Positions 10,762-21,104 are shown, numbered from the stretch's first letter. The stretch: 64,000 nt of DNA from Tieghemostelium lacteum (GCA_001606155.1 LODT01000028.1:1030735-1094734), one strand, 5' to 3'. The notes: generated from the sequence alone by a model not told the origin. Numbers and translations are program-made.

Positions 10762-12444
10762 ATGACAATTCCAAATTATCTCGTCATTCGTGTACTAGAA
10801 AATGTATTAACACTTTCTGACACTTTGGAATATTTGTTATGTTTTTTAGAAAAGTTTACCTTGGTATCTAAACAATGGAATGAACAAGTAATACCAAAGT
10901 TACATTACAAAACTTATATAATATTACCTAATAGAAAAGTACCAAATATATCTAGAGTATCTAGACTAATACAGACCCATAGTGATTTAACATTCTCATT
11001 ACCATTCAATATCTCTATCAAAAATCAATTTGATCAAAACCTTTTAGATATAGTTAGTCATAGAATAGTAGATATTTTCAGTTGGGGTATACCAGAAAAA
11101 GAAACTTTAGATTACTTTCCAAATCTAACTAAATGCAAAATTAGTTTGACTGAACAAGATGTGTATACACTCAGTGATCAATATAAATCTATAGTATTCT
11201 CAATTCATGGACATGCAGTTCACAGTAACTTTAATTTGGTTAAAAATCAAATATGTCTAAATGGTATTAAAAGGTTAGCTTGTACTAGCAATTCACTTGA
11301 ACAATTCATTCTTCAGAATCCAACACCAACACCACTAAAAATCACTTCACTATCCATTAGTAATATCAGAATGAGAGTAAATCCGCTGTACCTCCTACTA
11401 GAAAATCTCACCAACACAATTAAACTAGATTTATGTTCAATTCAGTTTGTTGACTATTTCTCACCATTCTTTGATACAATCTTGAATAAGATTATTTCCT
11501 TATCAAACCTCACATCATCATTAAAATCTATGATTTTAAATTTCCCAGATTTCAAAATACTTCCAACTACAATTGAAAGAGTATTACCAATGCTAGTACA
11601 TTTAGATTCTCTGATTTTGGATTTTGAACCTAATATCAAAGAAGATGTAATTGTTCAACCCCAATGTCTAAAGAATTCATTCGTTTATTCATTTAAACAA
11701 CAACAGAGGCCTACAGAAAATGAGAGTGGCAGTATTCTATCTAAATTTAGAAGAATAATTATCACAAGTTCCATAGTACCTAGAAGTGATCAAGATCTCA
11801 TGAATTCCAAAGCTATCAATAATCTAGAGAAACTTATAGTATTTTCAAGTGCCAATAACCAACAATCTAAAGTTAACTATGCCAATGTTATAATACAAAG
11901 AAATTTACCTTCATTGAAGGATATTAAATTCTATCAGCCAACTGACGAATATCCAAATTATGATAATTCTAAATTATTCCAATTTGGTGATTATCTTGAA
12001 AGTCTAATGAAAAATCAGTGTTTGAAATCTATTGAATTTGGAGTTGCAACTATTCAAACTGTAAACCAATTCCTTCAAAGTAATCACCCATCTATAACAT
12101 CACTAACAATAGAAATATTAGATATCAATGAAGATGATAAAGAGATTGTAGAAGATATGGTTAAACTGTTACACCAACACAAAACATTAAAACATTTTTA
12201 CATTAATGAATGCACAACTTTTGAAAGCCCATTTCAACCTAAACACTTTATTGATATTCTCAAATTTAATCATTCATTAGTTGCACTCTCTTTACCAAGA
12301 CTTTCAGATACTAGTGATATTGATAAATCAATATTAATAGATTTGGAAAATGCTATAAAATCAAACCACTCAATTACCAATATTGGAAATATTGGTCAAG
12401 ATTTATCATTACCATTTTTAAAAAGCCTATATAATGCCCAATAA
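10762..12444 (+). CDS. F-box-like / LRR-like dictyostelid protein
   Basis: 560 residues, single exon. The N-terminus (TIPNYLVIRVLENVL...FTLVSKQWNEQVIPKLHY) has the pattern of an F-box: a proline-led helix, a hydrophobic helix, and a VSKQWN segment. The rest consists of repeated L-x-x-L units interspersed with beta-like segments (for example LKSIEFGVATIQTVNQFL), as in the large dictyostelid F-box/LRR and FNIP-type families. If so, it is a substrate receptor for an SCF ubiquitin ligase; the target is unknown. It is followed by a related gene in the same orientation at 12769. No membrane segments or signal peptide are seen. Confidence 0.65.
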   Translation: MTIPNYLVIRVLENVLTLSDTLEYLLCFLEKFTLVSKQWNEQVIPKLHYKTYIILPNRKVPNISRVSRLIQTHSDLTFSLPFNISIKNQFDQNLLDIVSHRIVDIFSWGIPEKETLDYFPNLTKCKISLTEQDVYTLSDQYKSIVFSIHGHAVHSNFNLVKNQICLNGIKRLACTSNSLEQFILQNPTPTPLKITSLSISNIRMRVNPLYLLLENLTNTIKLDLCSIQFVDYFSPFFDTILNKIISLSNLTSSLKSMILNFPDFKILPTTIERVLPMLVHLDSLILDFEPNIKEDVIVQPQCLKNSFVYSFKQQQRPTENESGSILSKFRRIIITSSIVPRSDQDLMNSKAINNLEKLIVFSSANNQQSKVNYANVIIQRNLPSLKDIKFYQPTDEYPNYDNSKLFQFGDYLESLMKNQCLKSIEFGVATIQTVNQFLQSNHPSITSLTIEILDINEDDKEIVEDMVKLLHQHKTLKHFYINECTTFESPFQPKHFIDILKFNHSLVALSLPRLSDTSDIDKSILIDLENAIKSNHSITNIGNIGQDLSLPFLKSLYNAQ

Positions 12445-12536
12445 AGTTTAAAAACTCATAAAATCATAAGTTGACTCTTTAATATTAAAATTTTCTATTT
12501 TTCGCAACAAAACAAATATTCCAACTAAAAACACAG

Positions 12537-12678
12537 ATGGCTGATTTTAAAGCAGAGTCATTAATCAGGGAAGAAGAAGCAAAAATATAAGAATGAATTA
12601 CCTACCCATTTAGATGTCATTAATACCATAGTAACTAATATTCAAAAAGATTTAGAACAACTCCCCTATGAATCATAG
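12537..12678 (+). pseudogene. Possible small gene relic
   Basis: Within the 324-bp gap between the two F-box-like genes, an ATG at 12537 gives MADFKAESLIREEEAKI and then stops. A second frame continues as NELPTHLDVINTIVTNIQKD to a stop at 12678. The composition of both parts looks coding and they abut, suggesting a short frameshifted gene copy. The family is not recognised. Confidence 0.3.
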
Positions 12679-12768
12679 TATAAATAAATTTGGAAAAAAT
12701 TTCTTTTAAATATATTCAGAAATATCATAATTATTAAATCTTTAATTTTTTTTCTAAAAATTTAATTA

Positions 12769-14364
12769 ATGGCAGATAATAACAATCACACACCAAATAA
12801 TTTCCCTAATATCATAATTTTTAAAATATTATCATTTGTTTTAAAAAATAGCTTTATAGATGTAAAATATAAATTTCAATTGATATTTATTAATAAAAGA
12901 TTGTTAGAGTATATACAAGAATCCTATTTTTTCAAGTTACGTATTAACCAAATAGAAGTTGTAGATCAGTTATCAGAACATTTAGAGAATCAATATTGTA
13001 TATTAAGAAAACCAAAGTTACTTCAGATATTTAATCATGAGATTTATTTTAATGGTTTAAAGACTAGACCATTACTACTATCATTTAAATCATTGTTTAA
13101 ATCAATTTCAAGATTAGAGATTTTCTATGGAGTAAATCAAGTGATACCACTAGATAAAGAGACATTTCCAAATTTACAGGAACTGTTTATTGATAGTATG
13201 AACTATCATTTAAATCAAAATGAATCTAGAATTCCTGAATCAGAGTTTAATGATATACCTCCTATTTCTAAACTCCAACTGGCAGGTCACTTGGGTGATA
13301 TCATTAAACTTAGTGTATTTCTAAGTACATGTAAAAGTTCATTGAAGGAACTTAAAGTAACATCAACATCTACTTACACTAAAGGTTATGTTAATACTAT
13401 TGACCAATTTGAACAAGTTCTACTAGACTTGGTACCACATCAGATGGAGAAATTTGACATTTATCTTAGACCTTTTGAATGGCCAATACAAGTGCTCATA
13501 AACCAAATGAATTCACTAAAATCTCTATCATTAAGTTATTGTAATGATGAAATATTATCACTGGTATCACAATGTCAATTTTTGGAAGAATGTGAATTTC
13601 TAATCAGAGAATATGAAGTTCTTAATAGTCTACTTTTGATACTAAACCATAAACCTAAAATTACAATAGTTACTCTAGACTATAGTAACCAATATCTTAA
13701 TAGAGAATCACCACTAAAACAACAGTATACTGATTGTCAAGATGAAAGATGGGTACCTTTGGAATATGTTCAGATATTCAATCTGAAAAGTGACACACCA
13801 TCTATAGATAACTTCTTTGAATCTAATCTAACAGGATCAAGTTCTATAGTAGAGCTCAGTATATCATTACAATACCAATACACCAATGATTACAAATCAT
13901 TACATCAATATCTACAAAGTAACCTAAATCTCAGAACTCTTTCATTAAATATTTCACCTGAGAACATTGTCGGTTCAAAAGGTCAATCTCTTTGCCAAAC
14001 CCTATGTCAATGTACATCATTAACTGAACTTAATGTATCTACGAATCTCTATCTTAAAGATAGATATTTTGTAACACTATTTCAAAATATTCATTTATCA
14101 CCATCCATTCAAGTCATATCAATTAGTAATGAAGGTCAAAACGAACTCAATCCAGAATACCAACCTAAATCACCATTTGTCATTGGTAGATTCTATAAAA
14201 GATATTCCATAATTACTAATGCCATGAACAATTATTTTACACTTTTTTTTTATAAACCTACAGATCCTAATTCCTACACTTGTAGAACTACTGATACTTT
14301 AAAAACACCTCAAGCATCAAACGCTAATATTTTTACTTATTTTAAAAGTTTAATTTGGAAATAA
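12769..14364 (+). CDS. F-box-like / LRR-like dictyostelid protein (second copy)
   Basis: 531 residues, single exon. The N-terminus NNFPNIIIFKILSFVLKN...KFQLIFINKRLLEYIQ has the same layout as the start of the neighbour at 10762: Pro followed by hydrophobic helices, then a basic segment. The remainder is leucine-repeat rich (LKSLSLSYCNDEILSLVS, LTELNVSTNLYLKD). It is probably a diverged tandem duplicate, also with an SCF adaptor-like role if the F-box assignment is right. The stop lies only about 24 bp from the stop of the convergent chitinase gene. The last 80 residues lose the repeat pattern and become Thr/Tyr-rich. Confidence 0.62.
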   Translation: MADNNNHTPNNFPNIIIFKILSFVLKNSFIDVKYKFQLIFINKRLLEYIQESYFFKLRINQIEVVDQLSEHLENQYCILRKPKLLQIFNHEIYFNGLKTRPLLLSFKSLFKSISRLEIFYGVNQVIPLDKETFPNLQELFIDSMNYHLNQNESRIPESEFNDIPPISKLQLAGHLGDIIKLSVFLSTCKSSLKELKVTSTSTYTKGYVNTIDQFEQVLLDLVPHQMEKFDIYLRPFEWPIQVLINQMNSLKSLSLSYCNDEILSLVSQCQFLEECEFLIREYEVLNSLLLILNHKPKITIVTLDYSNQYLNRESPLKQQYTDCQDERWVPLEYVQIFNLKSDTPSIDNFFESNLTGSSSIVELSISLQYQYTNDYKSLHQYLQSNLNLRTLSLNISPENIVGSKGQSLCQTLCQCTSLTELNVSTNLYLKDRYFVTLFQNIHLSPSIQVISISNEGQNELNPEYQPKSPFVIGRFYKRYSIITNAMNNYFTLFFYKPTDPNSYTCRTTDTLKTPQASNANIFTYFKSLIWK

Positions 14365-14387
14365 AGAAATAATCTTTTTTATTATTT

Positions 14388-17234
14388 TTATTTACAAAAC
14401 ATTTTGGCAAGAGATAACTCTTTATTGATTTTCATGATATTCATATCCTTTTCAAAGAATTTTAACATTTTGGTTTCCATTGGAGCTATTTTGTTGGATA
14501 CCATTGCAAATCTAGATCCAATGTTTACCAGTTCCAAAGTTACCCCTAATACATCAATAGCACTATAGACAATATCAGCAGGATCAACCTCACCAGTAAT
14601 CAGTATTCTCATTGCCATTGCATTAAGACCAAACACAGTCATCATTAAAGCACCAGCACCACCAGGGAAAAATGCAGCTATAATTGTTAGAGCTGTAAAA
14701 AAGTAGTCAACAACTTTTAGATTTTCTCTTTTTTGTTTCTCTTTTCTTGCCAATGCACCAATTTCCAAGACTTTTTTCATACTGTCAATGGCATTTTGAA
14801 CTGATGCTATGGTATACATGCTACCTTTAATGATATCAACATAGGACTCATTGGAGAGTGTTAATGACAGTTCTAGATTCTCTAGGAATCTGGTGATATT
14901 CTCCATTTGGTTGTGGTCTAGTGATTCTGCTGGATTTGGAATACCAAGTTCCATAACAAGTGATGGCCAACCTTTGATTGAATAGTCATTAGTACAACCA
15001 AATTCACAACCTGCATCACATTTCATTTCAAAAGTTTTGGTTTCAAAGTAACTTTCATTTACTGGTATTTTAAATTGGTCAGCATAGGCTTCGTAAAACC
15101 CTTTTTTGTCAATTAGTTCAATATGATTGGGACCACCTGGGTCTAGTGCACTTGGATCACATGCTCTATCATTACATTTAAAGTATTTTAGATTTTTACA
15201 AGGGTTACGGTTATTGTCACACATGCAATGTGGGTCTAGGTACTCTTCATCAAGGGTATAGCTAAGACTTGCAAATACGGCAGGACGGTAATCATTATGA
15301 AATACCTTATTAAATCCATTATTCATCATGCTATAGTACTCTTTTATATTGTCTTTTAACATGATTTTCAAGGTAAATGCCATTACTTGAATTCTACAAA
15401 ATTCAGGAACCTTATCAATACCATCCAAGTTCTTTAATCTGTATTGTGAACAGTCATAAATTGAAGCATCAATTATTTCACCTAGATCTTCGTCATCATC
15501 TACACCATCATCATTGAAAAACTGTTGTAAATCCATTGCCCATTCTACGGTACCTCCAAGATTCATAGCTTTAGCTTTCTCAGTTCTTGCTTGGTTCGTT
15601 TCCAATGTGGTAAAAGAAACCCAATCATGTGTATCAAAAGTTAGAATCTGAGAATCTGATACAGAATCATATTGATTTGATCTAACTCTAGAATGATCAC
15701 TATTGATTATTGTATAAATTTCAGCTAATGCTATATACCCAGGTGTGACAGTACAAGGGCCTGGTGTAGCAAGACTCTGTACACCAGAACCTGTGAATTT
15801 ACATTCAGGTCCACTGCAAGAAGGGTCAACTTGTTGAAATGATCTACCATAAAGTCCAATACCCATGATGACCTTGTTACTTGGTACACCAGCTTTAGTA
15901 ATCATTGTAAGTGCTTGAAGAGTTTCAGTCCAATTTACATGAGATTTAAGGTATCCTCCGAGAGATGGAATTCCAATATCCCATTGACCATGTAAATCAT
16001 AGGTCATATATACAATATAGTCAACAACTTTTGAAATTTCAGCTATTGGAAATCCCTTTAAATACCAATAGGAAGCAGGTGCTGCAATACTTATACTCTT
16101 ACCACTTGGTAACACAGCACGAAGGTCTTTTAGAAAATCTAAGTAATTTTCACCATCTTCCATACCAGCATGATTGGCAGCACCTGGGATATCTTCAGTA
16201 CCTGGATACTCCCAATCAAAGTCCACACCATCTAGATTATACTTATTTATGAATTCTAAAAGATTTTGAATGAATATAGGTTTACCTTCTTTAGCCATTC
16301 TTACAAAAGTCCATGTTGTACTAGGATCAGTTGAAAATGCCCATCCTCCAAAACTTATAATTTTCTTAAACCCACTCATGGTGACAAACCATTCAAATTC
16401 CTTTGGTTGGTCTAAAGCAATACCAAATTCCGTTGTGATATTTGCAAATGCAAAATGAATGTGAGTGTATTGGTTGTTGCTAGTAACTGATTTCAAATCT
16501 TTTTGAGACATAGTCAAACATTTCTTTGAACTTGACCAGCTTTCATAATAACCAATTCTAAGGAACTGAACTGGTGGGCCACTAGTAGCTTGATAGGTCA
16601 TATTACAATCTTTAATACATCCTAATGTACCAGGGTTCATAGTGGATGATGGTTTTTGTTCACAAAATAGTTCAGTTACACCACAAAATCCCCATTTACT
16701 ACAACAAGCTTTCAAAGGGCATTCAACATCAGTTCCATTTCCCGAAGAAATCATACCACAAGTTGCTTTATCCACTTTTGCAGGAAATGGTGAGGTACCA
16801 CTACCAAGACACATTGACATTCCAGCAGTTAGATTCTGACAACCTGTCCATCCCCATGTACCATTTAAACTATCTGATTTTACATTAAATAATTCCAATT
16901 GAGATGCATTAGCACCTATATTTGAACCAATAGATGCACAGGTGTCACCTGGTTTCACATAATAGGTTGTACAAGTTCCATTAGATTGTGGTTGTGGAAT
17001 CAGTGATGGTAATGTACCACTACTACAACAAATTCTCTGTCCAATGGATAACAAACTACAGTCAAGTGATGGGTTATATTCTTTAAAAGTTTTTTCATCC
17101 CAATTTGGTTTCTTACAACCTACAGTCCACACATCATAGCAACCTTGCCCAGACATCACTTTAGCAGTTGAACAATCTTCACCATAACTATTACCAGATA
17201 ATAAAACTAAAACTAAAAAAAATATAGTTAGCAT
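14388..17234 (-). CDS. Killer-toxin-type chitinase: LysM-like, chitin-binding type 1, GH18, C-terminal hydrophobic extension
   Basis: 948 residues, single exon. Residues 1-18 are a signal peptide. Two LysM-like Cys-containing segments (about 21-75 and 86-145, the second with YYVKPGDTCASIG) precede a chitin-binding type 1 domain (about 157-210, Cys-rich with CCSKWGFCG). The GH18 domain covers about 224-590, with the active-site motif DGVDFDWE at 335-342 (catalytic Glu 342), a GGWAF substrate strand and a conserved C-terminal GGTVEWAMDL. The part after residue 600 has Cys-rich blocks, then hydrophobic stretches at about 855-910 (FFTALTIIAAFFPGGAGALM). This is the order of fungal subgroup C chitinases and of the chitinase subunit of the Kluyveromyces zymocin. 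It is predicted to be secreted and to degrade chitin. It is divergent from the secreted gene at 17481. Confidence 0.88.
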   Translation of the reverse strand: MLTIFFLVLVLLSGNSYGEDCSTAKVMSGQGCYDVWTVGCKKPNWDEKTFKEYNPSLDCSLLSIGQRICCSSGTLPSLIPQPQSNGTCTTYYVKPGDTCASIGSNIGANASQLELFNVKSDSLNGTWGWTGCQNLTAGMSMCLGSGTSPFPAKVDKATCGMISSGNGTDVECPLKACCSKWGFCGVTELFCEQKPSSTMNPGTLGCIKDCNMTYQATSGPPVQFLRIGYYESWSSSKKCLTMSQKDLKSVTSNNQYTHIHFAFANITTEFGIALDQPKEFEWFVTMSGFKKIISFGGWAFSTDPSTTWTFVRMAKEGKPIFIQNLLEFINKYNLDGVDFDWEYPGTEDIPGAANHAGMEDGENYLDFLKDLRAVLPSGKSISIAAPASYWYLKGFPIAEISKVVDYIVYMTYDLHGQWDIGIPSLGGYLKSHVNWTETLQALTMITKAGVPSNKVIMGIGLYGRSFQQVDPSCSGPECKFTGSGVQSLATPGPCTVTPGYIALAEIYTIINSDHSRVRSNQYDSVSDSQILTFDTHDWVSFTTLETNQARTEKAKAMNLGGTVEWAMDLQQFFNDDGVDDDEDLGEIIDASIYDCSQYRLKNLDGIDKVPEFCRIQVMAFTLKIMLKDNIKEYYSMMNNGFNKVFHNDYRPAVFASLSYTLDEEYLDPHCMCDNNRNPCKNLKYFKCNDRACDPSALDPGGPNHIELIDKKGFYEAYADQFKIPVNESYFETKTFEMKCDAGCEFGCTNDYSIKGWPSLVMELGIPNPAESLDHNQMENITRFLENLELSLTLSNESYVDIIKGSMYTIASVQNAIDSMKKVLEIGALARKEKQKRENLKVVDYFFTALTIIAAFFPGGAGALMMTVFGLNAMAMRILITGEVDPADIVYSAIDVLGVTLELVNIGSRFAMVSNKIAPMETKMLKFFEKDMNIMKINKELSLAKMFCK

Positions 17235-17480
17235 TTAGTTTATTATTTAATAAATAAATAAGTAAGTATTTTCACAAATTTTAAATATCATCACCCAAAA
17301 TTACCACCAATGGTAATAATTTCTTTTTTGTAAAATTTTAAATATAGATGTGTTACAAAAATTTATCTTCACAATGATCTTAAATAACAATGTACACTGT
17401 ACATGATATTCAGACGTTAGTTATTGTTTTTTTTTTTTTGGATATATTAAAAACATTTATAATTTAATAATATAAATATA
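17235..17480. promoter_or_regulatory. Shared divergent promoter region (chitinase and secreted protein)
   Basis: 246 bp separate the two divergent start codons, so regulatory signals are likely shared. The stretch contains a short inverted TGTACA pair (around 17390-17405) and a T-run near 17428-17440. No known factor site can be named with confidence. Confidence 0.4.
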
Positions 17481-18239
17481 ATGATATTAAAATTAATAGT
17501 TGTAAGTGTATTTGTTTTGGTGGTTGTAGAGTCTTTTGGTGAGAAGGAAATACCTGAATTATTGGCTTATTATCAAGTTTGGGCATCCTATGTGGACAAG
17601 AATGGAAAAGTAGATGAAAAAGGTATTGCATGTTCATTTCAATACTCACCAGAATTGTTTAATAGTGCTGATGATAAAGGTAGGTTTATAGCCTACATGT
17701 ACGGTGACAAAGTTGCTAGAATTGCAAATAGTTCTTTAAAATATAGGGGGTTATTAAATCAACCTACTGATAGATCATTATCAGAATATCTCTCCAAGAC
17801 AGGGCAACTCCAAGCACTATATCCTAGAATAAGAGAAGGTGCCATAGTATATGACAGAATAAAGAGAATAAGTAGTGATACTACCAAATCAATGACATCA
17901 TCAAGACTATTATATGCAGGTGCTAAAATGAGAGAATACTATCAATCTGGTCATAAAGAGGCTTTTCAAAAGTCATTTAATGAAAATATTCAGTATCTCT
18001 CTGTTCTACGAATAGACTATACTATATCATTACAATTACAGTCAATGTATGGTTCTAATATACCAAATTTAAAGAAATTTGATGGTTTATACACTGGTGA
18101 TTCACTTAGAGATGCTTTGGCTAATAACCTTGTACCAACTGTTGATATCACTAAAATTAAAGAGGAAGTCTCTGCTAATTATAATAGTGTAATCATTGAA
18201 GCATCTCGTCAATTATATGATATTTGTATGGGTCATTAG
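17481..18239 (+). CDS. Small secreted helical protein, unknown family
   Basis: 252 residues. Residues 1-20 are a clear signal peptide (hydrophobic LIVVSVFVLVVV, then ESFG). The mature part has only two cysteines, in GIACSFQY and YDICMGH, no membrane segment, and is largely charged and helical. I see patterns such as DRIKRISSDTTKSM and YAGAKMREYYQSG but no known catalytic signature. Its start codon is 246 bp from that of the divergent killer-toxin-type chitinase, so the two may be co-expressed and co-secreted. In yeast zymocin the chitinase subunit is paired with a secreted cargo subunit encoded separately; whether this gene is an analogue is speculation. It could equally be an unrelated secreted factor. 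Confidence 0.7.
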   Translation: MILKLIVVSVFVLVVVESFGEKEIPELLAYYQVWASYVDKNGKVDEKGIACSFQYSPELFNSADDKGRFIAYMYGDKVARIANSSLKYRGLLNQPTDRSLSEYLSKTGQLQALYPRIREGAIVYDRIKRISSDTTKSMTSSRLLYAGAKMREYYQSGHKEAFQKSFNENIQYLSVLRIDYTISLQLQSMYGSNIPNLKKFDGLYTGDSLRDALANNLVPTVDITKIKEEVSANYNSVIIEASRQLYDICMGH

Positions 18240-18887
18240 TATAAGTGTATTTAAACTATTATATTCCATTTTGATAAAATAAATCAAAAAAAAAATAAAA
18301 TTCCAAATAGTTTGGCATACTTTAATACCATTTGATGTTAAATCAGTTGATATATCCTCTGCTATTAATGTATCATTGAATTTCTTTACTCCTCTTATTG
18401 ATTGATCTGTTTTTGTTAAAAAAACATATGCAACCAAATGTGGTGCTATTGAAGGAATGTTAATGGTACTGTACCATTTACTAAACTCTGAATATTTTTC
18501 CAATACACTTGTATTCATTGTAACTAGTGGTAGATAACAGTTTCACTGGCATCATTTGAGGTCTTCTACCTATTCACTAACCTTATAGAAACTGAACTTA
18601 ATTCAAAACAAATTTCAAACAAATTAGGAAAATTAATTGGAATAAATATCAATATTTCATAAGAGAAGTTACTTTGATTCAGTATATTTATATAATTAGT
18701 ATCTATTTTTTCAAAAGAATAATAATTCAAGTCTTGAAATCTTACTATTAATCTTTAAAATATTTTTAATTTTTCTGATAAAATGACCAACCATCAATTT
18801 CATTGAAACTCTAAACCCAAAAATATAAAAATCTACAATTATTTTTTTTTAATTTTTTATTACATCTAAATTTAACAAAATAACAAT
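18240..18887. other. Intergenic, about 650 bp
   Basis: Spacer between the secreted protein gene and the AIF1-like gene. On the minus strand, 18290-18518 reads as a coding-looking fragment (MNTSVLEKYSEFSKWY...) that does not extend into a full gene; it may be a relic. The rest is AT-rich leader. Confidence 0.35.
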
Positions 18888-19451
18888 ATGGCAACCACTA
18901 AAAACTATCAAGGTAATATAAAATTCTAAAACAATAACCCAGATTGGAATAATATTAATATTGAATGTAAAATATAAATAGGAGGTAAATCCTTTGGAAA
19001 TTTAAAAAAACAACAAGAAGAATCTCTAGATTCAATTGCTGCTGAATTTGCAAGTGTAGGTATTTCATTCACCTGTGAGATAAAGAGATAATAGAGAGAA
19101 TATTAATTCAAAGTGACACTGTTCTAGGAAATTGATGAAGCAACATTACAGAAATATAAAGAGAAATTCATGTTATACGATGAAAACAATTCAGGTGATA
19201 TTGATATTATGGAATTGAAAATGATGATGGAGAAACTTGGAATTGCCAAAACTCACTTGGAATTAAAAAAAATGATTAGTGAAGTCGATAGCACAGGTAA
19301 TGGTACTATTAATTTCAGAGATTTCATTGTAATGATGACTGGTAAAAAGAGTTCAATTTTACAAAAGATTCTAATGTTTGAAGAGATGGCAAAGAAACCA
19401 GATGCTCCAAAAGGTCCACCACCAAAGAAATCAATTCAAGATTTCTTATAA
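18888..19451 (+). CDS. AIF1/Iba1-like EF-hand, actin-bundling family
   Basis: Three exons, 18888..18912, 18982..19055 and 19128..19451, 140 residues (AIF1 proteins are about 147). The first exon gives MATTKNYQ. The second gives GGKSFGNLKKQQEESLD, which is the AIF1 signature (GGKAFGLLKAQQEERLD in mammals). The third contains two EF-hand regions: DENNSGDIDIMELKMMM (canonical loop) and DSTGNGTINFRDFIVMM, followed by GKKSSILQKILMFEE and KGPPPKKSIQDFL, all shared with AIF1. In animals this protein binds Ca2+ and cross-links actin in membrane ruffling and phagocytosis; a similar role in amoeba motility or feeding is inferred. Both introns have GT and AG ends. Confidence 0.92.
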
Positions 19452-19657
19452 GAAACTTTGTACAACACATATCATAAATTTAATTTATTTATTTATTTAC
19501 AACAATATAAAAACACTTAACTTTGTATCCTCAAGTTATCACTTTAGTTTATATTATTAGTTTTAATAGATATGAGAAATCTCTGAAGTTGTAGGATAAA
19601 AATAAATGATTTTAACCAAATTTATTAACAATAGGAGTGGGGGGTATATTTACTATG

Positions 19658-21104
19658 TTATGATATAATACAACTTTTTTCTCTTTCCAATGTTGGTGAT
19701 GTAGCATCTTCATCATAGTTATCATCACCATCACTGTCATCACTGAGAAATAAAAGTTTATTATAATCAATGTCAGTGTCAGAGTCATCTTGATTTTGAT
19801 CATTGACATTGGTATTTGTGGTAGTAGTATTATTATTGTTATTGTTGCTTGCTAAAATAAATGATAAATCAGTGTAATTAGATTTACTAGTTGCAATGAT
19901 AAATTCAGAGATTCTAGAATCTTTCTTTTCACAATCCTGATAGTTTTTAACAATTTCACTGAGGAGAGATGAAGTATCATCAGTCAATTTGACATTATAG
20001 GCTTCATGTATCCATTCTAGTGGGTCGACTTTGGTCATTTCCTGTTTGACAAATTCAAAAAACTGTGACATTGGAACATCCAATAGGCTGCTATTGATAA
20101 TTTTTAGTAGTGCTATACTGAGTTTAAATAAAACTTCAATACCCATACCAGCATTAGACTCATACCAAAAGTAGTCCCATATCACTGATATCGTTTGAAA
20201 TGGTAATGCCTGATATACAAAGATCGTACATAACCATCCTTGAACAAACATATAAACCTGTATTCCTTCTTTTTGAAAATGATTTGATAGTTGGGGTAAC
20301 TGTTCCTGTATTTCTTGCTCAAAAAACTTTAAATATGATGGTACAAAACTACCCCTTTTTCTAAAAAAATGTCTCATCTTTAATCATTTATATATATAAA
20401 CCTATTAATAATCCACAAACTACTAATTCATGTAATATATATATATCATGTAATTTACATACACCATATTTCTTAATTAATAAATCTAACATCCAAAATG
20501 CTTCTATTTCAGTATAATAACATAATAGAATAAGACATAGATAATTCATTCCTTGTGTATATTGTACTTCTTCATTATAAATAGCATATGATTTTAATAC
20601 ATTATATAATGGATCTTTTCTATAGGGTTATTAATTATATACAATGTTAATAATTAACTTTTAAAAATAAAGATAGATCACATAACCAAACATACTTTCC
20701 ATTATGATTATCTTTCATTATTTGTTTATATTGTTTTGATGGGAATGTTCTAACAGCATCAGTAGCTACATCATTATCAATCTCTTCATGTGGCGTATTT
20801 AAACATTCCTATAGGTTATTGTATATATTAATGATAAACTGAACATTTATGATAGCTTATAGTGAATACCTACATAATATTTATCTATATTTTTTTGATT
20901 TGTTACAATTGAGTCTAGATTCTCCATTATTGCCCAAATCTTTGCTCTGTTTTTCTCTTGTATTGGTATTTTATTTCTAATGTGATATTCTAGTTTATTC
21001 TTTATATGCATTACTCTAGTCATGTGTTTATTAGGGAATGATTCATCATTTAATAGGTATTCCCATGGTGGCTCTTTATCTTTTTCGATTGAGGTGGTGG
21101 ACAT
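19658..21104 (-). CDS. TBC-domain Rab GTPase-activating protein
   Basis: Four exons, complement(19658..20377, 20463..20619, 20696..20808, 20874..21104), 406 residues. Introns of 65, 76 and 85 bp have GTAGGT or GTATGT donors and TAG or AAG acceptors. The TBC domain fills about residues 10-270. The arginine finger is in DAVRTFPSKQY (D-x-x-R-x-F-P) and the glutamine finger in YTQGMNYL (usually YCQGMN). Later TBC blocks are FWMLDLLIKKYGM, GWLCTIFVYQALPF and ISVIWDYFWYE. TBC proteins accelerate GTP hydrolysis by Rab proteins in membrane traffic. Both catalytic residues are present, so activity is expected; the Rab partner is unknown. The tail is Asn/Thr- and Asp-rich. Confidence 0.88.

Noticed and set aside
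17481-18239. Reading the secreted protein as an anticodon nuclease like the zymocin gamma subunit
   Set aside because: No sequence similarity that I can see; only the gene arrangement is suggestive.
18213-18518. 101-codon minus-strand frame 3' of the secreted protein gene
   Set aside because: The first half looks coding but it overlaps the end of a real gene, ends in a hydrophobic nonsense tail and has no partner exon; kept only as a possible relic.
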